The notes: a model not told the origin generated them from the sequence alone. DNA of 64,000 bases from Hepsetus odoe (GCA_017165825.1 CM029379.1:24834836-24898835); one strand, 5' to 3'; positions 1-13,980 are shown, counted from the stretch's first letter. Numbers and translations are program-made.

Positions 1-729
1 CACTGTTAAAGGGCCCATTTCCTGTATTTCAACCATTTTAACAAAACCATTCCTGATTCATTCTACACCATCTCCAGCCTCTCTTTATGCTTCAGAATTA
101 AACATACCATTTCTGCCACTTTGGATATGTAAGTATGCTCTAATCTGATTGGATCTGTTGTAATGCTTCTTATAGAGAAGGTGGTGTTCCCCTTCAGAGT
201 CTTGGTTCCTCTCAAGGCTTCCTCCTCCAGATGTAAGGATGTATTCCTTGCTTCTGTCGCCTTTTGCTTGCATTCTTGGGACTCGGCCACGGATTCTGAA
301 AAGCTGCATTGTGAAAAGTGCAACATATATAAAGCCGACTTCACTGGGCATGACTTGTGTTCCATCGTTCCAAACCCAGTCCAGTCTGAAACACTGAATA
401 ATATGGGATCACTCCCAAATTCTGTCAAAAGTGTATTTTTTATTTTTTATAAGTGAAGAAATTTCTAATTTACACACTTTAATCCAGCCTGAAAATATTC
501 CTATATGACCAGCTTCAAACACAAGTTATCCTTGTTCTTTTTCTATCTGCTTTTTACTCAAATTTAATTTCTACTTTAAAATCGACTGTTTTATGTATGT
601 CCTGGTCTGTAAACTCTACAAACACTCTGTATTTATGTATTTAATAATGTGCTGCAGAAATAAACTTTGCTTTCATTTTCATGATATGGGAACGTTTAAT
701 AAACAGCACTGCTTGATAATGTAAATCCG

Positions 730-765
<36 letters not shown>

Positions 766-2351
766 TTACTATTAATAATATAGTCAATGGAACACTATTT
801 TAAAAATTGCATTTCAATTTTCTAAAATGTGTATATATTTTATGGGCCTTCAATGGTTCCCATGGTTACGGGGTGTTGTGAAAGGCCATGTGACACCTGC
901 TACTGCTTTAATAAAACACCACATTTAACACCAGAAAATACACACCAGTTCAACATTCCACTCCATTTATTAATAATAACAATCACGGCAAACGGTTCTT
1001 AAAGCCTTTGGTTACTAGGCAACACACACCAGTTTAATAACTTGGTGGTCACAGTCTAGTCCAGTGAGTAAACACAAACATGCCTATATATATATTTTTT
1101 TTTTTCTATATGTATTAACATACATATAGTATCTAAATCTAGAAATTCAATTTTGAAAATTTAGTTTTGCAATAAAAATAATTACACCCAATCTGGTTTT
1201 AGCATCAACTGTTAAAAAAATGACTTGTATATGTGTGTAGGCTGTGTTAAATGTGTAGATTCAGAGTATGAAGAGTCTTGGCCAATCAGATTTCAGAATC
1301 AGAGCAGTATAATAAGTATAACGTTCATTTTTATGGATCTGAGGCGAAAGCAGCTGAGGAAAATGGCGAAAAGGACAACTAAGGCCTGAATCCTGTATGC
1401 GTGCCTTGTGTGTGTGTGTGTGTGTGTGTGTGCATGTCATTGGGAAGCACTCAGGCTGTTTGGGGTTTGGAGGCAGCAGCTCATTTCTGAGTGCTGTCAT
1501 TTGTCTCTGTCAAGAACAGAAATGAGTCTGAGATGAAGAAGGACACATCACACACACACACGCTGTCCCCTTGGCAAAGGACCCTCTCTGAGCGAACAAG
1601 CGTCTCACACACACACACACTCCAGGGATGGTGGCTGTAGAGCATGTGCTCCGTCTCTGACAGAGCTGAATGGAATTTAATTGAAAATGCGTCCCCAAAA
1701 AAGGAGGGGGAGAAAAAGAGCGAGAAAGAAAGAGAGGGAGAGCGCTATCTCACCCTCTCTGCAAGATAAATGAGAGAGAGAAGAGTGTGTGTGTTGCCGC
1801 AGCTTGAGCGCTTGTGTTGAGGGAGCGATAAGAGAGCTTGCGGTGAGAAAAAGGAAACGGATCCTATTCCACTAACACACAAACCCACTACTGTTTTAAA
1901 GCCTTTATACATTACACCTTAACGCGAACTGTGTCCACACTTTAGTCCATGGTTACAGAGAACACTGCGTCCCACAGAGGATCAGAAAAGTCTATCGCAG
2001 ATCATCTGGAGTGGATTACGTTCATATTTAAGTGTTTATGATGGAAACACAGTCACAGCTTTTGGGCTAAAACTGCATCCATTCACAGGGTTCAGATTCA
2101 TGAGTTTACCATCATCCTCAATCCATTTAAACACTCAGAAGACATGTGTAGGTTGACTGGTGGGATTGGAGAGGAAATAAAATGGCTACCACAACACCCA
2201 TTCTGTGTGAGCATGCTAATCCAGTGGTACAGCTAAACAAAAAAGTAAAAAATTTAGACAAACTGCCATTTAACACAACCGAAAGGATAAAATTGGGGGA
2301 GAAGTGGAGAAAGACAGAAGGCAGAAGGGTCTCGCTGAATGTGGTGGTGGA

Positions 2352-2401
<50 letters not shown>

Positions 2402-2828
2402 TAAAATGAAGTGATTGAAGTTTAATTTGTATGCTGTTATTAAGCTCTTCCGCCTGGGCAGCTGAGTTAAAGGATAACGGATGGGGTATTTATTATTAGC
2501 TTTTGGTCAGATGAAGTGGCGTGGGCGATAAGGTGATGAAATTAATGAGCAGGAGGAAGAGCGGTGATCCATCAACATCACACACACACACACACACACA
2601 CACACAAATGCCCGGGAACGCAATATTGGAAAAGTTGATAGAATTCATAGGAATAAAATGGGTGAGTTATCAGAGAGGGACTGCTGCGCTCTCTCTGTCT
2701 CTCTCTCGCTCTCTCTCTGTCTCCCCTTTTCTCATTAACACACAGATACACACACAAATGCAGGTTAAATAAAACATGGTTTTTAACCCCAGAGCAGATT
2801 ACACGAGTTCAGTACTTTACCTGGGACG
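1..2828. other. Non-coding, lrba intron
   Basis: No reading frame here resembles a known protein. The stretch holds (GT)n tracts at about 733-764, 1405-1432 and 2353-2399, a (CA)n tract at 2580-2606 and purine-rich sequence at 1700-1790. An AATAAA at 659-664 in a 3'UTR-like AT-rich context has no coding sequence ahead of it in the window. Confidence 0.6.
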
Positions 2829-3031
2829 TTTACATTTACGGCATATAGCAGACGCTCTTATCCAGAGCGACTTCCATGTCCTGATTACAGGGACAGTCCC
2901 CCTGGAGACACTCAGGGTTAAGGGTCTTGCTCAGGGACCCAGTGGTGGTAGTGCTGGAGGTAGGATTCGAACCTGTGACCATTTGGTCCATAGATCCATA
3001 GGCAAGTATCCTACCACTAGACCACACCACC
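2829..3031 (-). mobile_element. tRNA-derived SINE, family B (near full length)
   Basis: On the - strand the element begins with a tRNA-like head (TGGTCTAGTGGTAGG A-box region, then GTTCGAATCC B box) and ends with the fish tail containing GCTCTGGATAAGAGCGTCTG-like sequence and a TAAATGTAAA end. The same family recurs at 50946-51110, with tail fragments at 12306-12355 and 62250-62279. The reading frames over it are shadows. Confidence 0.8.
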
Positions 3032-4406
3032 CTCGTCATCTTAGCACGTTTTTGCCTGTTTCTGTGAGTGCAAACATGACAGGAGTGTATTTTGCAGGCT
3101 TTCAGTAGCACGTTGCTTAAGAGAAGCGGTACAAAGCTGTCCAAAGAGGTGTAATACACTATTTTTTATTTATGCTGTTGAGTTCTCTTTGTCTTCTAAG
3201 ACAAAAGAGCTGGTGGACACCTTGTCCTGTTCAGCAGGGCAGTAAAGGTGATTGGACACTCTTTAAGAGCTGCAGGTGCTAACAGTAAAAGCAGTAGTGT
3301 GAACCCTGCGTGTGCTATTATTAAACCCAGTGTCACTGTCCTGAAGAACTGCGCCAACTTGCTTTATTTTTATCTTTTAGCACGTTTTTTCCATAATGCA
3401 GACACCTTTATACACACAAATGCAGTGTGTAAAAGGTTAAAAATCCCTGATCAAATCTTTCTGATTTCCGTAGATCTGCTCCCCAACATAATTCTCTTCT
3501 TTTTCCTGCACACACAGATTAGCCGCTACACTAAAATCACCCGCCTAATAATGTGAAGCACCCACTCAAGCTCTGCCTAGCTGAGGCTGAACTCCTCAAG
3601 ACCTCAGAAGGTGTGTTGTGGTATCTGCACTGAGACGTAAGCTAATTTGCCAAGCAGATCCCGCGGAGGGGATCTAGGAAATTCAGAGGCAAAATGAAAC
3701 CCTTGAATTTTTGCTTTTATCATGTTTGTCAAATCGTTCCTAAACAAGTGCTGAGGGGAGCAGTGTCCTGCTGAAATAGGCCTCTGCCATTCTTAATCTG
3801 CAAAAAAAAAATGGGCTAACTATCACCTGAAATGCCAAAAATAAGAGGTAAGAAAAAAAAAAGAAAAAATAAGCCTGATACCAAAACCTACCTTCTGTGC
3901 TACACAACACAGAAAATAACCTCACGCATCTCCACCCAATCCTACAGCTCTAGCACTGAACCCACACACACAAACTCGCATACACATGCTCACACTCTTT
4001 GCAACATGTCATTCCCCATCACCAAATGAGTTCATCATGCTAACGAGGGGATGGAGCAAGCTCGCCTGGCTAACAATGTTTTTAGCCCAGCCAATCAGAG
4101 TGCTGGTCTCAGCAGACCCAGTCTCTCCCCCACCAGCACTCTGGAGCCAATTAGGCCGGATTTGTTGTTCCATCTGAGTGATAGCAGGACACGGAACAAA
4201 AAGAGAGAGAGAGAGAAACAGTCACATTTTGCACACAGAGGCCATCTTTAGGGTTTAAAGCTGGAGGATTATAAAAACACTCCCAGCGTGAGAGGAGTGA
4301 GTGCCGACTCGAGGGAGTCAGGAATCAGCAGACTGAGAAAGCACATGATACACTTTCATCTGGAAAACAGTTCCAATCCTTACAGAGGACACAGTGCCAT
4401 TTATAT

Positions 4407-4441
<35 letters not shown>

Positions 4442-5916
4442 GATTAAACTAGACATTTACACTAAACATTACATACAATGCTAAAAAGAATTTATTTTCT
4501 GTTTCCCTCTATTTTTGTTTCTAACACAAATTTGTTGACTTGAATGAACCCAACACACAGTTTTCAAATGATCTAAGATTCACTGAAAGACAAGAAGTCA
4601 CCCATGTCACCCATGTGGAAAAATTGCCCCTTAATCACTGAACTAAATTGAATTCAGAGGTTTATTCAACTAGCAACTCACAAGACCGACTGGTGCCTGG
4701 ATACTTTTTAAATACATCTCGCACTACATTTCAATTTATATTCTGTTCCCACAGCGTGCACAAAAGCAGCAAATACGAAAAAGTCGATGGACCCAAACTG
4801 TCCATCAAATAACGGAGGCGAATGTGGCTTGTAGTAAGTGTGTCCAAAAGTGCACGATAGACGTAACAAAATGAAAATAATATTATACAACAGAGAAGAG
4901 TGGCCGGTGGAAAAAAGGCTTGTATTGAGTGTGATTTCCATGATGGGAGAACCAGTAGAGATGGATGAAATTGAAGCAGAGAAGGTAATGTTCATTATTA
5001 TCAGCAGATTGTTTTTTTTATTCAAATTGAAGTTAAAAGGCTTTAAAATTATTTTAATTCTGTTAATATGGCGCGTTAATATTCCCCCCTCACAAGTATC
5101 TGTACTAATACTTGAAAAAAGAATAGATGACCTTTAGTAACCTATAGTGCTGGTGTCTACTTTACTGACAAATTGGAAGATCATGTGAATGAACTTCTTT
5201 TTTTTTTTTTTTTTTTAAGTATTCATTTCATCTTTCTATGCTATTTGGTTCACTAACAAATTTCAGGACACCGCAGTAACCAGCAGAAGGTGAAGTGTGT
5301 TAAAGTGCCAGAGAATCCGCAGGCATTCTGGGGGCATTTAGCCTGAACTCAGCCTGACAGGATTAAAACCCTTTTGTTCCTCATCACTGCACCAGCCAAC
5401 AGGTTAGCCTTTTCACTCTCTCCTCTTCTGCAGACAGCTTAGCCTTTCAAAAGGTGAATAAAAGAGAGGACGAGCGAGAGACAGAGAGAATTAGAGAGCA
5501 TGAGGGAGAACTGTGTGGGTTTAGAGACGTAGCAGGGAGCCGTGGGGGTTAATTGGAGAAGAACAGAGTCCTTTAACACAATGACTCATTAAACATTTGG
5601 ACTTTCTTTGGACGTTTCAAGGGGCATTAAACGCTCCACAAAGACTCCGTAGCAGGGCTTTAAGAGCTAGCACAAGAACTAAGGATTTAAACGGTCCATG
5701 CTATGAAAACACAGACGGCCTTTTGGTTTGCTTACGGCAGCAGAAAGCAAAAAGCTCCAATAAAATCAAATACAGCATAAAAATACTAATAGCTGTTCCA
5801 ATCTCAGAGGTAGATGGACATGAAAGGTGATTGGACTATAAAACGTGATAATGTTTTTACAGCTACTTTATTTCTGATATCAAAACCTGCTAAATGCCCT
5901 CTCTCTCTCTCTCTCT
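3032..5916. other. Non-coding, lrba intron
   Basis: Unique-looking AT-rich intron. It contains short A-runs, a (CA)n at about 4419-4441 and a T-run at 5199-5217. No exon or transposon is recognised. Confidence 0.5.
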
Positions 5917-6098
5917 GGGTGGGTAGGGTGGTTCTCCCTCTCCCCCAAAATCAATCAGTAAAGCTGTCCTCTCTCAGCGGGTAGATAGGGTGTGCCTCCT
6001 TTTCCGCCATCTCTCAGTACATTTGTCCACTCTGTCTGGGTGGAGAGGGTGGTACTCCCTCTCCCCCCATCACTCAGTGAAGCCATCACCTTCCCAGC
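5917..6098. repeat. Degenerate minisatellite, about 59-bp unit, 3 copies
   Basis: Three diverged copies start near 5921, 5979 and 6038. Each has GGGTAG/GGAGAGGGTGG, a CTCCCTCTCC-type pyrimidine block, an ATCA/TCTCAGT core and a GTCC/CCATC end. A (CT)n run precedes the first unit. Confidence 0.65.
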
Positions 6099-7432
6099 GT
6101 TGGTCGGTTTGTGAGATTGACGATTGCAATACACAACTCAGCTGGGCAGAAAATAGTCAAAAAAAAATTTTGAGATTGCAGAGGGAGATGGAGTAGGTTT
6201 CTAGCTCCGTCCGGATCCCGAAATCCATCCCGAGTCACAGATATGCAAGGGACTGTCTAGATCCAGATCATCCAAATTTAAAGCTTGTTAAGGAATTTAA
6301 TTTTCTTCTTTATCTTCTTTATTTCGTCTGACTTCTGTCCCCCCCGTTACTCAAAGCACCTTTGCAACATTTGCCTTTCTGACTCTATTCCTCATAAAAA
6401 TAACAGAAAATAAGACTTAAAAAATTCAACACTACATCACTTTTTAACGTTACCAGTAAGTTACCAATTTGTCGCGGAACACGAACCCTAACCTACACTG
6501 AAATAGAATCATTTGTCATATAAATCACATAAACTGCTCTTATTTTCTTCAACAATAACTATCAGTTTAGATTGAAATGCAGGTGATGTTTTAATATTTG
6601 ACTGGTGCAAAACGTTATACATTAACGTAATTTGTCTCATGTTTGATATGAGTTTTCAGAAACGGAAGACTCTGAGTGTTAAATTTATCAGCCCTTTAAA
6701 GATGTCTGGGCTCTTATTAGCATGTCTCTATTAAGGAGCAAATAAAACTGCAACAAAATAAGGTGGCGCAGTCATTTTTGTACATTTAAATATAGATTCC
6801 AGATTTTCTCCTGTCCCTTTTAATGAATCTGCCCAACTGTGCACAGATGTGCTTCCAACAGAGACTTTTCAACTGCAGCTGCATGTCTTTGCGCAGGTCT
6901 GAGACTGCAATCATTTCCTCATGACCAGTTCTGAACCATCACGTCATGTGCACTGACCACAGGAAGATACATCCCAATCCGGCAACGTTGGCCTTCTATA
7001 CACAATACAAATGTCTCGTTCTCGCTCACTCTCAATTTCACTTTGTGAATATAAGATCTAGCAAAAAAACATGACTTATAGATTTCTGTATTTTAGCACC
7101 GATTGCCATTTTCAGCAGTTTGTGCGGTTACTGTTTATTTATTACATACAGTCTTTAAAGTTGGGGTGGAAAGACTGTATGGACCAAAAACATTTTTAAA
7201 TGCTTAAAAGGACTTAAATATGCTCTGGCTGAAATATGCTACGATGTGCTATAAGGGCTAGATGTTAATCGTTGATGCTTTTCTTCTATATGCTTATAAA
7301 AAGTGCTTTTTAAAACAATTAAAAACGCTGACTGTAGTGTGAAGCTCATTTTATGTTCAATATTTATGTTCAATTCATCTTTTGTGTCTGAGAGGTACAA
7401 GAGGTATTAGCTGTTCTATAAACACAACAGCA

Positions 7433-7468
<36 letters not shown>

Positions 7469-7593
7469 CCTGTTTCAACACAAAGCTTCTCTTAAGCCTC
7501 AACACTTTCAAACGAGCAGCAATTACCACCAACTTACCAAAGGTGAGGAAGGCATGTCATTAAAGAGGTAATAACAGAGAGATAAGAACAAGG

Positions 7594-7640
<47 letters not shown>

Positions 7641-7884
7641 CAGCCAGCATGTTTCTGCTCCAAGAGCTTCAGGGTTTCTAAAGGAGGCAACTTGTCACTT
7701 TTATCCTCAGAAGTGGACAAAGGTGACATAAGTGAAAAGAAGGAGAGCGTGAAATTAGGCAGGTATTGCCATCTTCCTGCAGGCCTTGCTGTATGGCTAA
7801 TGGTGGTTAGGAGGAGCTGAAGACAGGACTGCATCATCCTTCACTACATGGAAATCTTGATTTATGACTCAGAATTGAAATGTA
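6099..7884. other. Non-coding, lrba intron
   Basis: AT-rich intron with a (GT)n tract at 7436-7466 and a (GA)n tract at 7598-7638. Nothing else is recognised. Confidence 0.5.
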
Positions 7885-8090
7885 TTCTTATACCAATGTA
7901 TTAATGTTCTTCCAAAAACACAAATATCCTTCCTTAGACCCCTGTATTCTCCTTCAGACTCACATATCCTCCCTTAGACTCATGCAACCACTTGAATGTC
8001 TTTCTACAGACTCACATATCCTTCTACAGACTTGTATTTCCTTCTTCACACTCAAATATAGACTACAGACTCGCAAAGCCTTCTACGCAG
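7885..8090. repeat. Degenerate short tandem repeat, about 25-bp unit
   Basis: Diverged repeats of the type ATCCTTCTACAGACTCACAT occur about seven times. The 71-residue frame across them arises from the repeat and is not a gene. Confidence 0.55.
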
Positions 8091-11000
8091 TTTAAGAGAA
8101 AGCAGCCGTCAACAGAAACAGCAACTGAAAGGTTGGTTCCTTCAACACTTTAATCCCCTTCTAGTGGAGATCAGTGGACTGATTTTTACTAAAATAAACA
8201 TGTGCCACTGGAACCAAAAAATAAAAATTATTTATGTTCTAACCATTAGCTCTTGAACCCCTCAGTATGGCTCGAGTATACTCGAAAAATAAATAAATAA
8301 ATAAATAAAATGTTATGCGGTGCTCGACCAAAATGGCCATTGTGTGGACAGAAGTGTCTCTGATGAGGAGTGCAGAGAAAATCATCCTGACAGCCTCCCC
8401 CAAGCAGTCCGCCCTCGATGTAGACCCCAAAGCACTGATATTGCAGCAGGGTGGTGGAGAGGGTGAGGTCTAGCAGCAGTCACATCATGCCTGCTCGATC
8501 ACTCTCTCTCTTCTTTCGCCTCTCTCGCTGTCAGCCTGCTCCTTCCTAGGCTGTGATGGGGCACAGAAGAAGCCGAGCCCCCATAATCCCCTCTTTGTCC
8601 CATCTCTAATTGGATTTGGGACAAGGAGGTGGGGGTAAAAGGGTAAAAATGTGGTGCCCCATTTTCTGGATGCCCAAAGGGAGTAGTGAAGTTTTTAAGA
8701 CGTGAAAAGGAATCCTCCGGGGCTTTAAGAGGATTCAGAGGTGACAGGGGCTGCAGCAGAGTGTTTCAGATCAGCTCTTTACGCAGGTAAATACTATTTA
8801 CACCCCATCAGCATAAGAGGGAGAGAGAGAGAGGAGGAAAGGGAGATAGAGAGAGAGAGTGAGAGAGAAAAATCGACCGTCACTGCAACAAAGTAAATTG
8901 GGTCAAGTTGGCGCAACACTTTTTTTTTTTTTCCCTCCATCTTAAAGGGTTCTTTGATTGATGCATTTTTTAGAAGCTTTTTTTTGGCTCACTGAGTTTT
9001 TATTTTCACTCCTGAACTCTCGTTAGAAGCTCCCACCAGAGGTTTATGAAGCTTTAGAAAACCCGCTCCAAAACTAAAGGTCAGAAATCAGAGGTGCTGA
9101 AAGAGAGGCTGATGTGATCAGTTGAGGGGGACGTAAACATGAGGGAAAAGCTGTGAACTGAAAATCAACTGAGGTTATCCTCAGGGGAAGCCATCAGGAT
9201 ACCACTTTTCCTTCACAACTGAAATCAAAACCCACTGTACTTTAACTTAAGATGAGCATCTAGGCACAAACTTTTTCAGGGTAGATCTGTTACAGGATTA
9301 GATTCCTTCTTGTCCCGTCCCATCCAAGATCGCTCCGAGTGTTTATGTCAGTAAAGTTCCCTTATATAACTAGGATTCTTGGTGACTTTGATGAATTTAA
9401 GGGGCAGCAGCAGAATCATTGGCTTTTTGATCCACTTTTCCAAGTCTGTCAATGGCAGCTGAACTCACGGAGGGGCTATTTCTTCTTGGCGGGATGCATC
9501 ATTAGCTGTAGAAAATACGGAAACTGCAGGGCACAAATACATGAAGGACACCAGCGGAGACTACCTGAATGTATAACAGCTGCCAAAAAACACCGCTCAG
9601 GCTTCAGGTTCTACAAAACACCTTAGGGTTTCAGGAATTACCTTTAAAATCAGACAACTTGTCTTTCATAAGAAGATCAGCATGCTCTTCTACATATCAA
9701 GATGACAGAACACAACCACAGGACAGGCACCTTTGTGCTTTTCTCATACAAACTGGTCACAATGCTTCATATTTATGCACACATAAGGTCAAATTCACAC
9801 AATAGAGCTGATGGTATCGGTGAAGCTGAGGTGTGCACATAATCACACGCAGACAAATCCAGTCTGGCGGCCTCAGCAGCCTCATCCATCAGGCTGAGTG
9901 GCGCGGGCTGCTGCCTGGATGGAAGATCAATCAGGCAGAGGGGAGGCCCCAAACCGTCCCCTCCCCGTCTACAGGAAGAGACAGACTCCCTGTGGCCCTT
10001 CTGTCCAGAGGTGTGGCCCTCCCTGATAATGCACAGCTGGGAGCTGCACTTGCGCTGAGGCTCATTTGTCATGAGGAGCACCGAGCACCCAGTTCACTCC
10101 AGTAGCCTTTACAAGGAAGGCCACTGGGAAAAACATACACCTGCTAACTTGTAAAGGGTGACCAACACAAGGTTTAGGAAGACCTGCGTTCTGAACAGGC
10201 AGGATTATCATACATCACTTCCTTCGTACCAAATTATTTCTGAGCGTTTGAAACCATTATATTCTAATTAAATTACAATTTATATCATTGCGATGCCAGC
10301 AATGGAGGAACAATAACACCAAGCCACTCCCACGGCAACAAAGAGTCAATACCAGTCAAGAGCCAGAGCACAATATGGAACGATTTGATGAACCATGCAA
10401 ATGCTACACTCTTGGGGGGGGGGACGGACGGACAGGGTCTTGATGTTAAGCCAGCTGCCTTGCAAACTGGCCAAAAATTAATGAGGAGTAACCCATCCAT
10501 AAGGTGGAGAAAACAGATCAGTAATATTAAAACTAGAGGTGCCTTTTTGCAGGAGAGTGCAATGTGGGTTTACCCAAAGGAGTGAATGTGTGTGAGAGAG
10601 GGGAACCTACAAGCCAGTTCTTAAGGTACTGAAATAAACCCTCTGGGAAATCACTCCTATGGGAAATAATCTGACTTTGAGTGACTGCTTTTCTGAGTCT
10701 GGCCACCCAATTGGTAATTTAGAAACACATCTGCTGCACAGGTTTGTGTGTTATGTCTAGATATTAATGTTCAGCTCTCTGGTACACAAGCAAGTGCCCC
10801 AGTGACTGAATCTAAATTCCCGATTCGTTCTATTGGGAAAACTCTTTGCGTCACCATTGCTCTAATACTGAACATCCAAACAAAACATACACCAGAATCC
10901 TGCGTGCAATCATGATGCACGAGTCAGGGTTGCAATATCTCAAAGCAAACGGCTAAAGAAAAACAGAAAAAAAAAAAGACTGGAATAATAAAAATATTAC

Positions 11001-11582
11001 AACATGGGAATGTTTGGTATGGTTGCAAGTTGTATTTAAAAATGTATCCTTATTTCTATGCTGGGCAAATTGTTTAACATGGAGACCCTAATAAATGTTT
11101 GAGGAGAACCTACCAGAGAGAAGGTGGAAGAACTACTTAAAGAAACCAAAAGAGAAGCTCCTTTTTCTACCAGGCGGTTTGTGGGCTGGCTCAGATCTTG
11201 TTCCTAATGTCAAACCAACTTCAGCATTTTGACAGCTAAAGAACTAGCTAGGAAAACATTTAAGAGTGGCAACAACCCTTGAACCAAGAACCACTGAAAA
11301 GCAAACTGGTTCTTAGAACAGGAACTAGCACATGTCCGTAACTTCCAAGTGATTTGTATTGGTGTCAAATGGGTATATGAACATGAGGAAGGACCAATTT
11401 GAAGAACCAAGACTCAAAAATAGGATTTGCCTAAAGCAGGATGAAGGAACCACTGGGAGTAACCAAAACTCAAGAACGAAAAGCAACACTTAGACAAACT
11501 CATGCTCCTCTGGGAGCTGTGTTTAAGTAGCAACAGACCTCCTCCAGTTTACTGCAGGTACAGGTGAGTTTTTCCTCTTTCA
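8091..11582. other. Non-coding, lrba intron
   Basis: Mixed intronic sequence with a (AAAT)n run near 8288-8308, purine tracts near 8815-8870 and a poly-G run at 10414-10423. No exon, RNA gene or transposon is recognised. Confidence 0.5.
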
Positions 11583-11858
11583 GTGAAAGTGAAAGTGAAA
11601 AAGTGAAAGTGACAACCCTTGTCATTGCGAGGTCACGGCACAGCACACATGAACCACAACGAAATTGGACCTCTGCATTTAACCCATGCACACTCAAACC
11701 CGTGCAGCAGTGGGCAGCTATTAAAAGCGCCCGGGGAGCAGTGATGGGGACGGTACCTTGCTCAAGGGTACCTCAGGGCAACCTATTGGGAAGGGGTTTG
11801 AACCCCCGATCCTCCGATCATGTGGCTAACACCCTAACCGCTAGGCCAGCGCTGCCCC
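11583..11858 (-). mobile_element. tRNA-derived SINE, family A (full length)
   Basis: Read on the - strand it starts GGGGCAGCGCTGGCCTAGCG, carries a B-box-like GGTTCAAACC and ends in a tail of TTGTCACTTTCACTTT. This family, common in ostariophysan genomes, has further copies at 15187, 38375, 46028, 52285, 57811 and 58122. The 127-residue frame over it is a shadow. Confidence 0.85.
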
Positions 11859-12305
11859 AGAAACTATGCAGTCGAGATTCCCACATTTGGGGAATTCGCA
11901 GGGGTCAGCATAACCGGAGTGCAATGGCTGAGCCTCACCCTGGGTGAACCACCTTCCTGATCATGGTATCTCCCCTGCCAGGTAAGTATCAGGCATCCTG
12001 GACACTGGCTACTTTATCTCTCAAAGGGAAAATAAGCGAATACACCCATCGCATCTTCATCTGTTCATCTAAATTGATGTGAGACCCCACCAGGAATGGC
12101 AGCATTATGAAAAGAACCAAACAATAAATTCACTGAAGAATACAGGCAGGACACCTTCAGTCCCACTCACCTTAACTCAAAACTCCCCTATCACAAATCT
12201 CCATCTCTCTTTATCTCTCTAACTCCATCTCTCTTCAAGTTAATCAGCAGTTGTTGATCGTAGCTGGTTACTAATATGAAGTTCAAATTTGGAAACAAAG
12301 CACTG

Positions 12306-12355
12306 TTGTAAGACGCTCTGGATAAGAGCGTCTGCTAAACGTAGTAAATGTAAAC
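12306..12355 (+). mobile_element. SINE family B tail fragment
   Basis: Only the tail is present: GACGCTCTGGATAAGAGCGT, then CTGCTAAACGTAGTAAATGT. No tRNA head lies upstream, so this is a 5'-truncated copy. Confidence 0.7.
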
Positions 12356-12645
12356 GTGACTCCCTCTGATACACAGTTTTATTTCTCCTCCAATTCCATT
12401 ATGACGGTCCAACTCAAAAAGGCGAGCTCGGTGACCCTTTTCAGAGTGCTAGACTTCATCTTCGCTTAGCGTGAAGGTGCTGAGGTAGTTTTAAAAGAAT
12501 GCGCAAAACCGACAAGAGACATTACAGCATAAGAATGACTGTCCCATCCCGACTCCACCCACAAATGTGCTCTTCAGTTGCTACTGTATTAAAAAATACC
12601 AAAAAAACCCCAAAAACTTCAGAACAGAACTGGAGATACAAGGTT

Positions 12646-12960
12646 AAGTAGACGTCAACAGTCACCCAAAGCTTTTCTATAAATTCATCCCCAGAACTCT
12701 TAACCCACTCAAGCCTCATCCAGCGCTTCATGGATTTCAGAAAGTAGGCAAACACTGCAGGCAGTGTGTTTTTTTTTTTGTTTTTTTTTGTTTTACACAC
12801 AACAGGGTCAGCTTTCACAAACTACCTTCGGAGCGGGAGCTTTGAGTGATGTTATGAAGATGAAGAATCAGATCCAAGATCAGCCCTGCTTTGTGAACAG
12901 CAGCAGTTTTGCGGACGAATTTACAGAAAAGATTTGGTTGATTATTGACTTCCAGTGTTA
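12646..12960. mobile_element. Foldback (MITE-like) element
   Basis: The left arm starts GACGTCAACAGTCACCCAAA and the right arm, reverse complemented, starts GAAGTCAATAATCAACCAAA. Both continue through TTTTCTRTAAATTC. Arms in opposite orientation around about 150 bases of spacer indicate a foldback element. A single related arm occurs at 30447-30520. Exact ends and target duplication are not determined. Confidence 0.5.
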
Positions 12961-13679
12961 ATGACATTAGCTTCATAGCTCCAGGTATAAAATAAGGAAG
13001 ACAAACCTGACGCACCACATGCTCTGCGGTGACACTAGTCCTTAAAAACAAACTAAATGCAGGTATTGTGATATAAACTGAGGTTCTACCGTTTCTCATT
13101 GGGCTGAGCGGTGTACCAGGTTCTGAAAACCTCAAACTCTTAGCAGTAGGTACAGGAGCACAATGTGGGTAGAGCATGAAAAAGCTATTCATGATTGGCT
13201 GAGAGGGCTAAAAAAAGTGGTATGACATTAAGAGCTTTAAGGAGGCTCTGAAAAAAGAAAAAAAGCAAGGGAGAGAGAGTAATGATAATGACTGTCTGGG
13301 TAGGGAAATTTAATTTAATGTGTTCCAGGTGTTGTGATTTCACTGAGACAAACCCAGTGGTGGGAAAAGAAATAACAAAATAAAGAAATACTGAGCACAA
13401 CAAACAAGAAAAAGAGGAAGAACAGGTAGCAGGGAGAGATCTGTATCATTTTGAAAGGGATGGTAAAAACGCCATTCAGCCAATGAGAGACTGTAGAGAT
13501 GTGTGTTTATAGTCTCTGTAGAGCTTCACAGATTTTACCGTTAAAATGCAAATACTAGCTTTATTTATTGTGTGCTTCATTAAACTGCAAGTTAGCTTAA
13601 ATGCATGAATGCTAGCTCTATTATACACCATACAATTCATGTAAATGTACTAAATGTGCTCAAATGTTTTAAATTTTAC
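12961..13679. other. Non-coding, lrba intron
   Basis: Intronic sequence with no recognised gene. A short stretch around 13076-13098 (AACTGAGGTTCTACCG) is shared with 42660-42675, hinting at another low-copy dispersed repeat. Confidence 0.4.
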
Positions 13680-13880
13680 TAAATACACCAAGATGTTCTA
13701 GTGTACTGATTGTACTCGAATGTATTAAAATGTACAAAATGTACTAAGATCTATTCAAGTGTACTGAGTCTACTAAGATGTTCAAGTGTGCTAAATGTGC
13801 TCGAATGTATTAAAATGATCTAAATGTACTAAGATGTTCTAGTGCACTAGATGTACTCCGAATGTGCTAAAATGCACTTG
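13680..13880. repeat. Degenerate minisatellite, about 57-bp unit
   Basis: Diverged units share TACTAAGATGTTCTAGTG and CTCGAATGTATTAAAATG. About three and a half units are visible, with one shortened copy in the middle. Confidence 0.65.
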
Positions 13881-13978
13881 TGGGCGGAGCAAAGGAAGGT
13901 CAATACTGATACAGATCAGCGTCCAACAGTGAAGTATTGACCTCAGCCTTGTCAATGCTGTAGCAGTGTGTGAGTGAA

Positions 13979-13980
<2 letters not shown>

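Noticed and set aside
63..428. 121-codon frame on the - strand
   Set aside because: No known domain, no splice or poly(A) context on that strand, and overlapping frames on both strands.
659..664. AATAAA in a 3'UTR-like AT-rich stretch
   Set aside because: No coding exon precedes it inside the window; the hexamer is common in AT-rich intron.
2776..3159. Overlapping 110- and 107-codon frames on both strands
   Set aside because: Both are readings of the family B SINE.
11564..11947. 127-codon frame
   Set aside because: It is a reading of a tRNA-derived SINE and its flanks.
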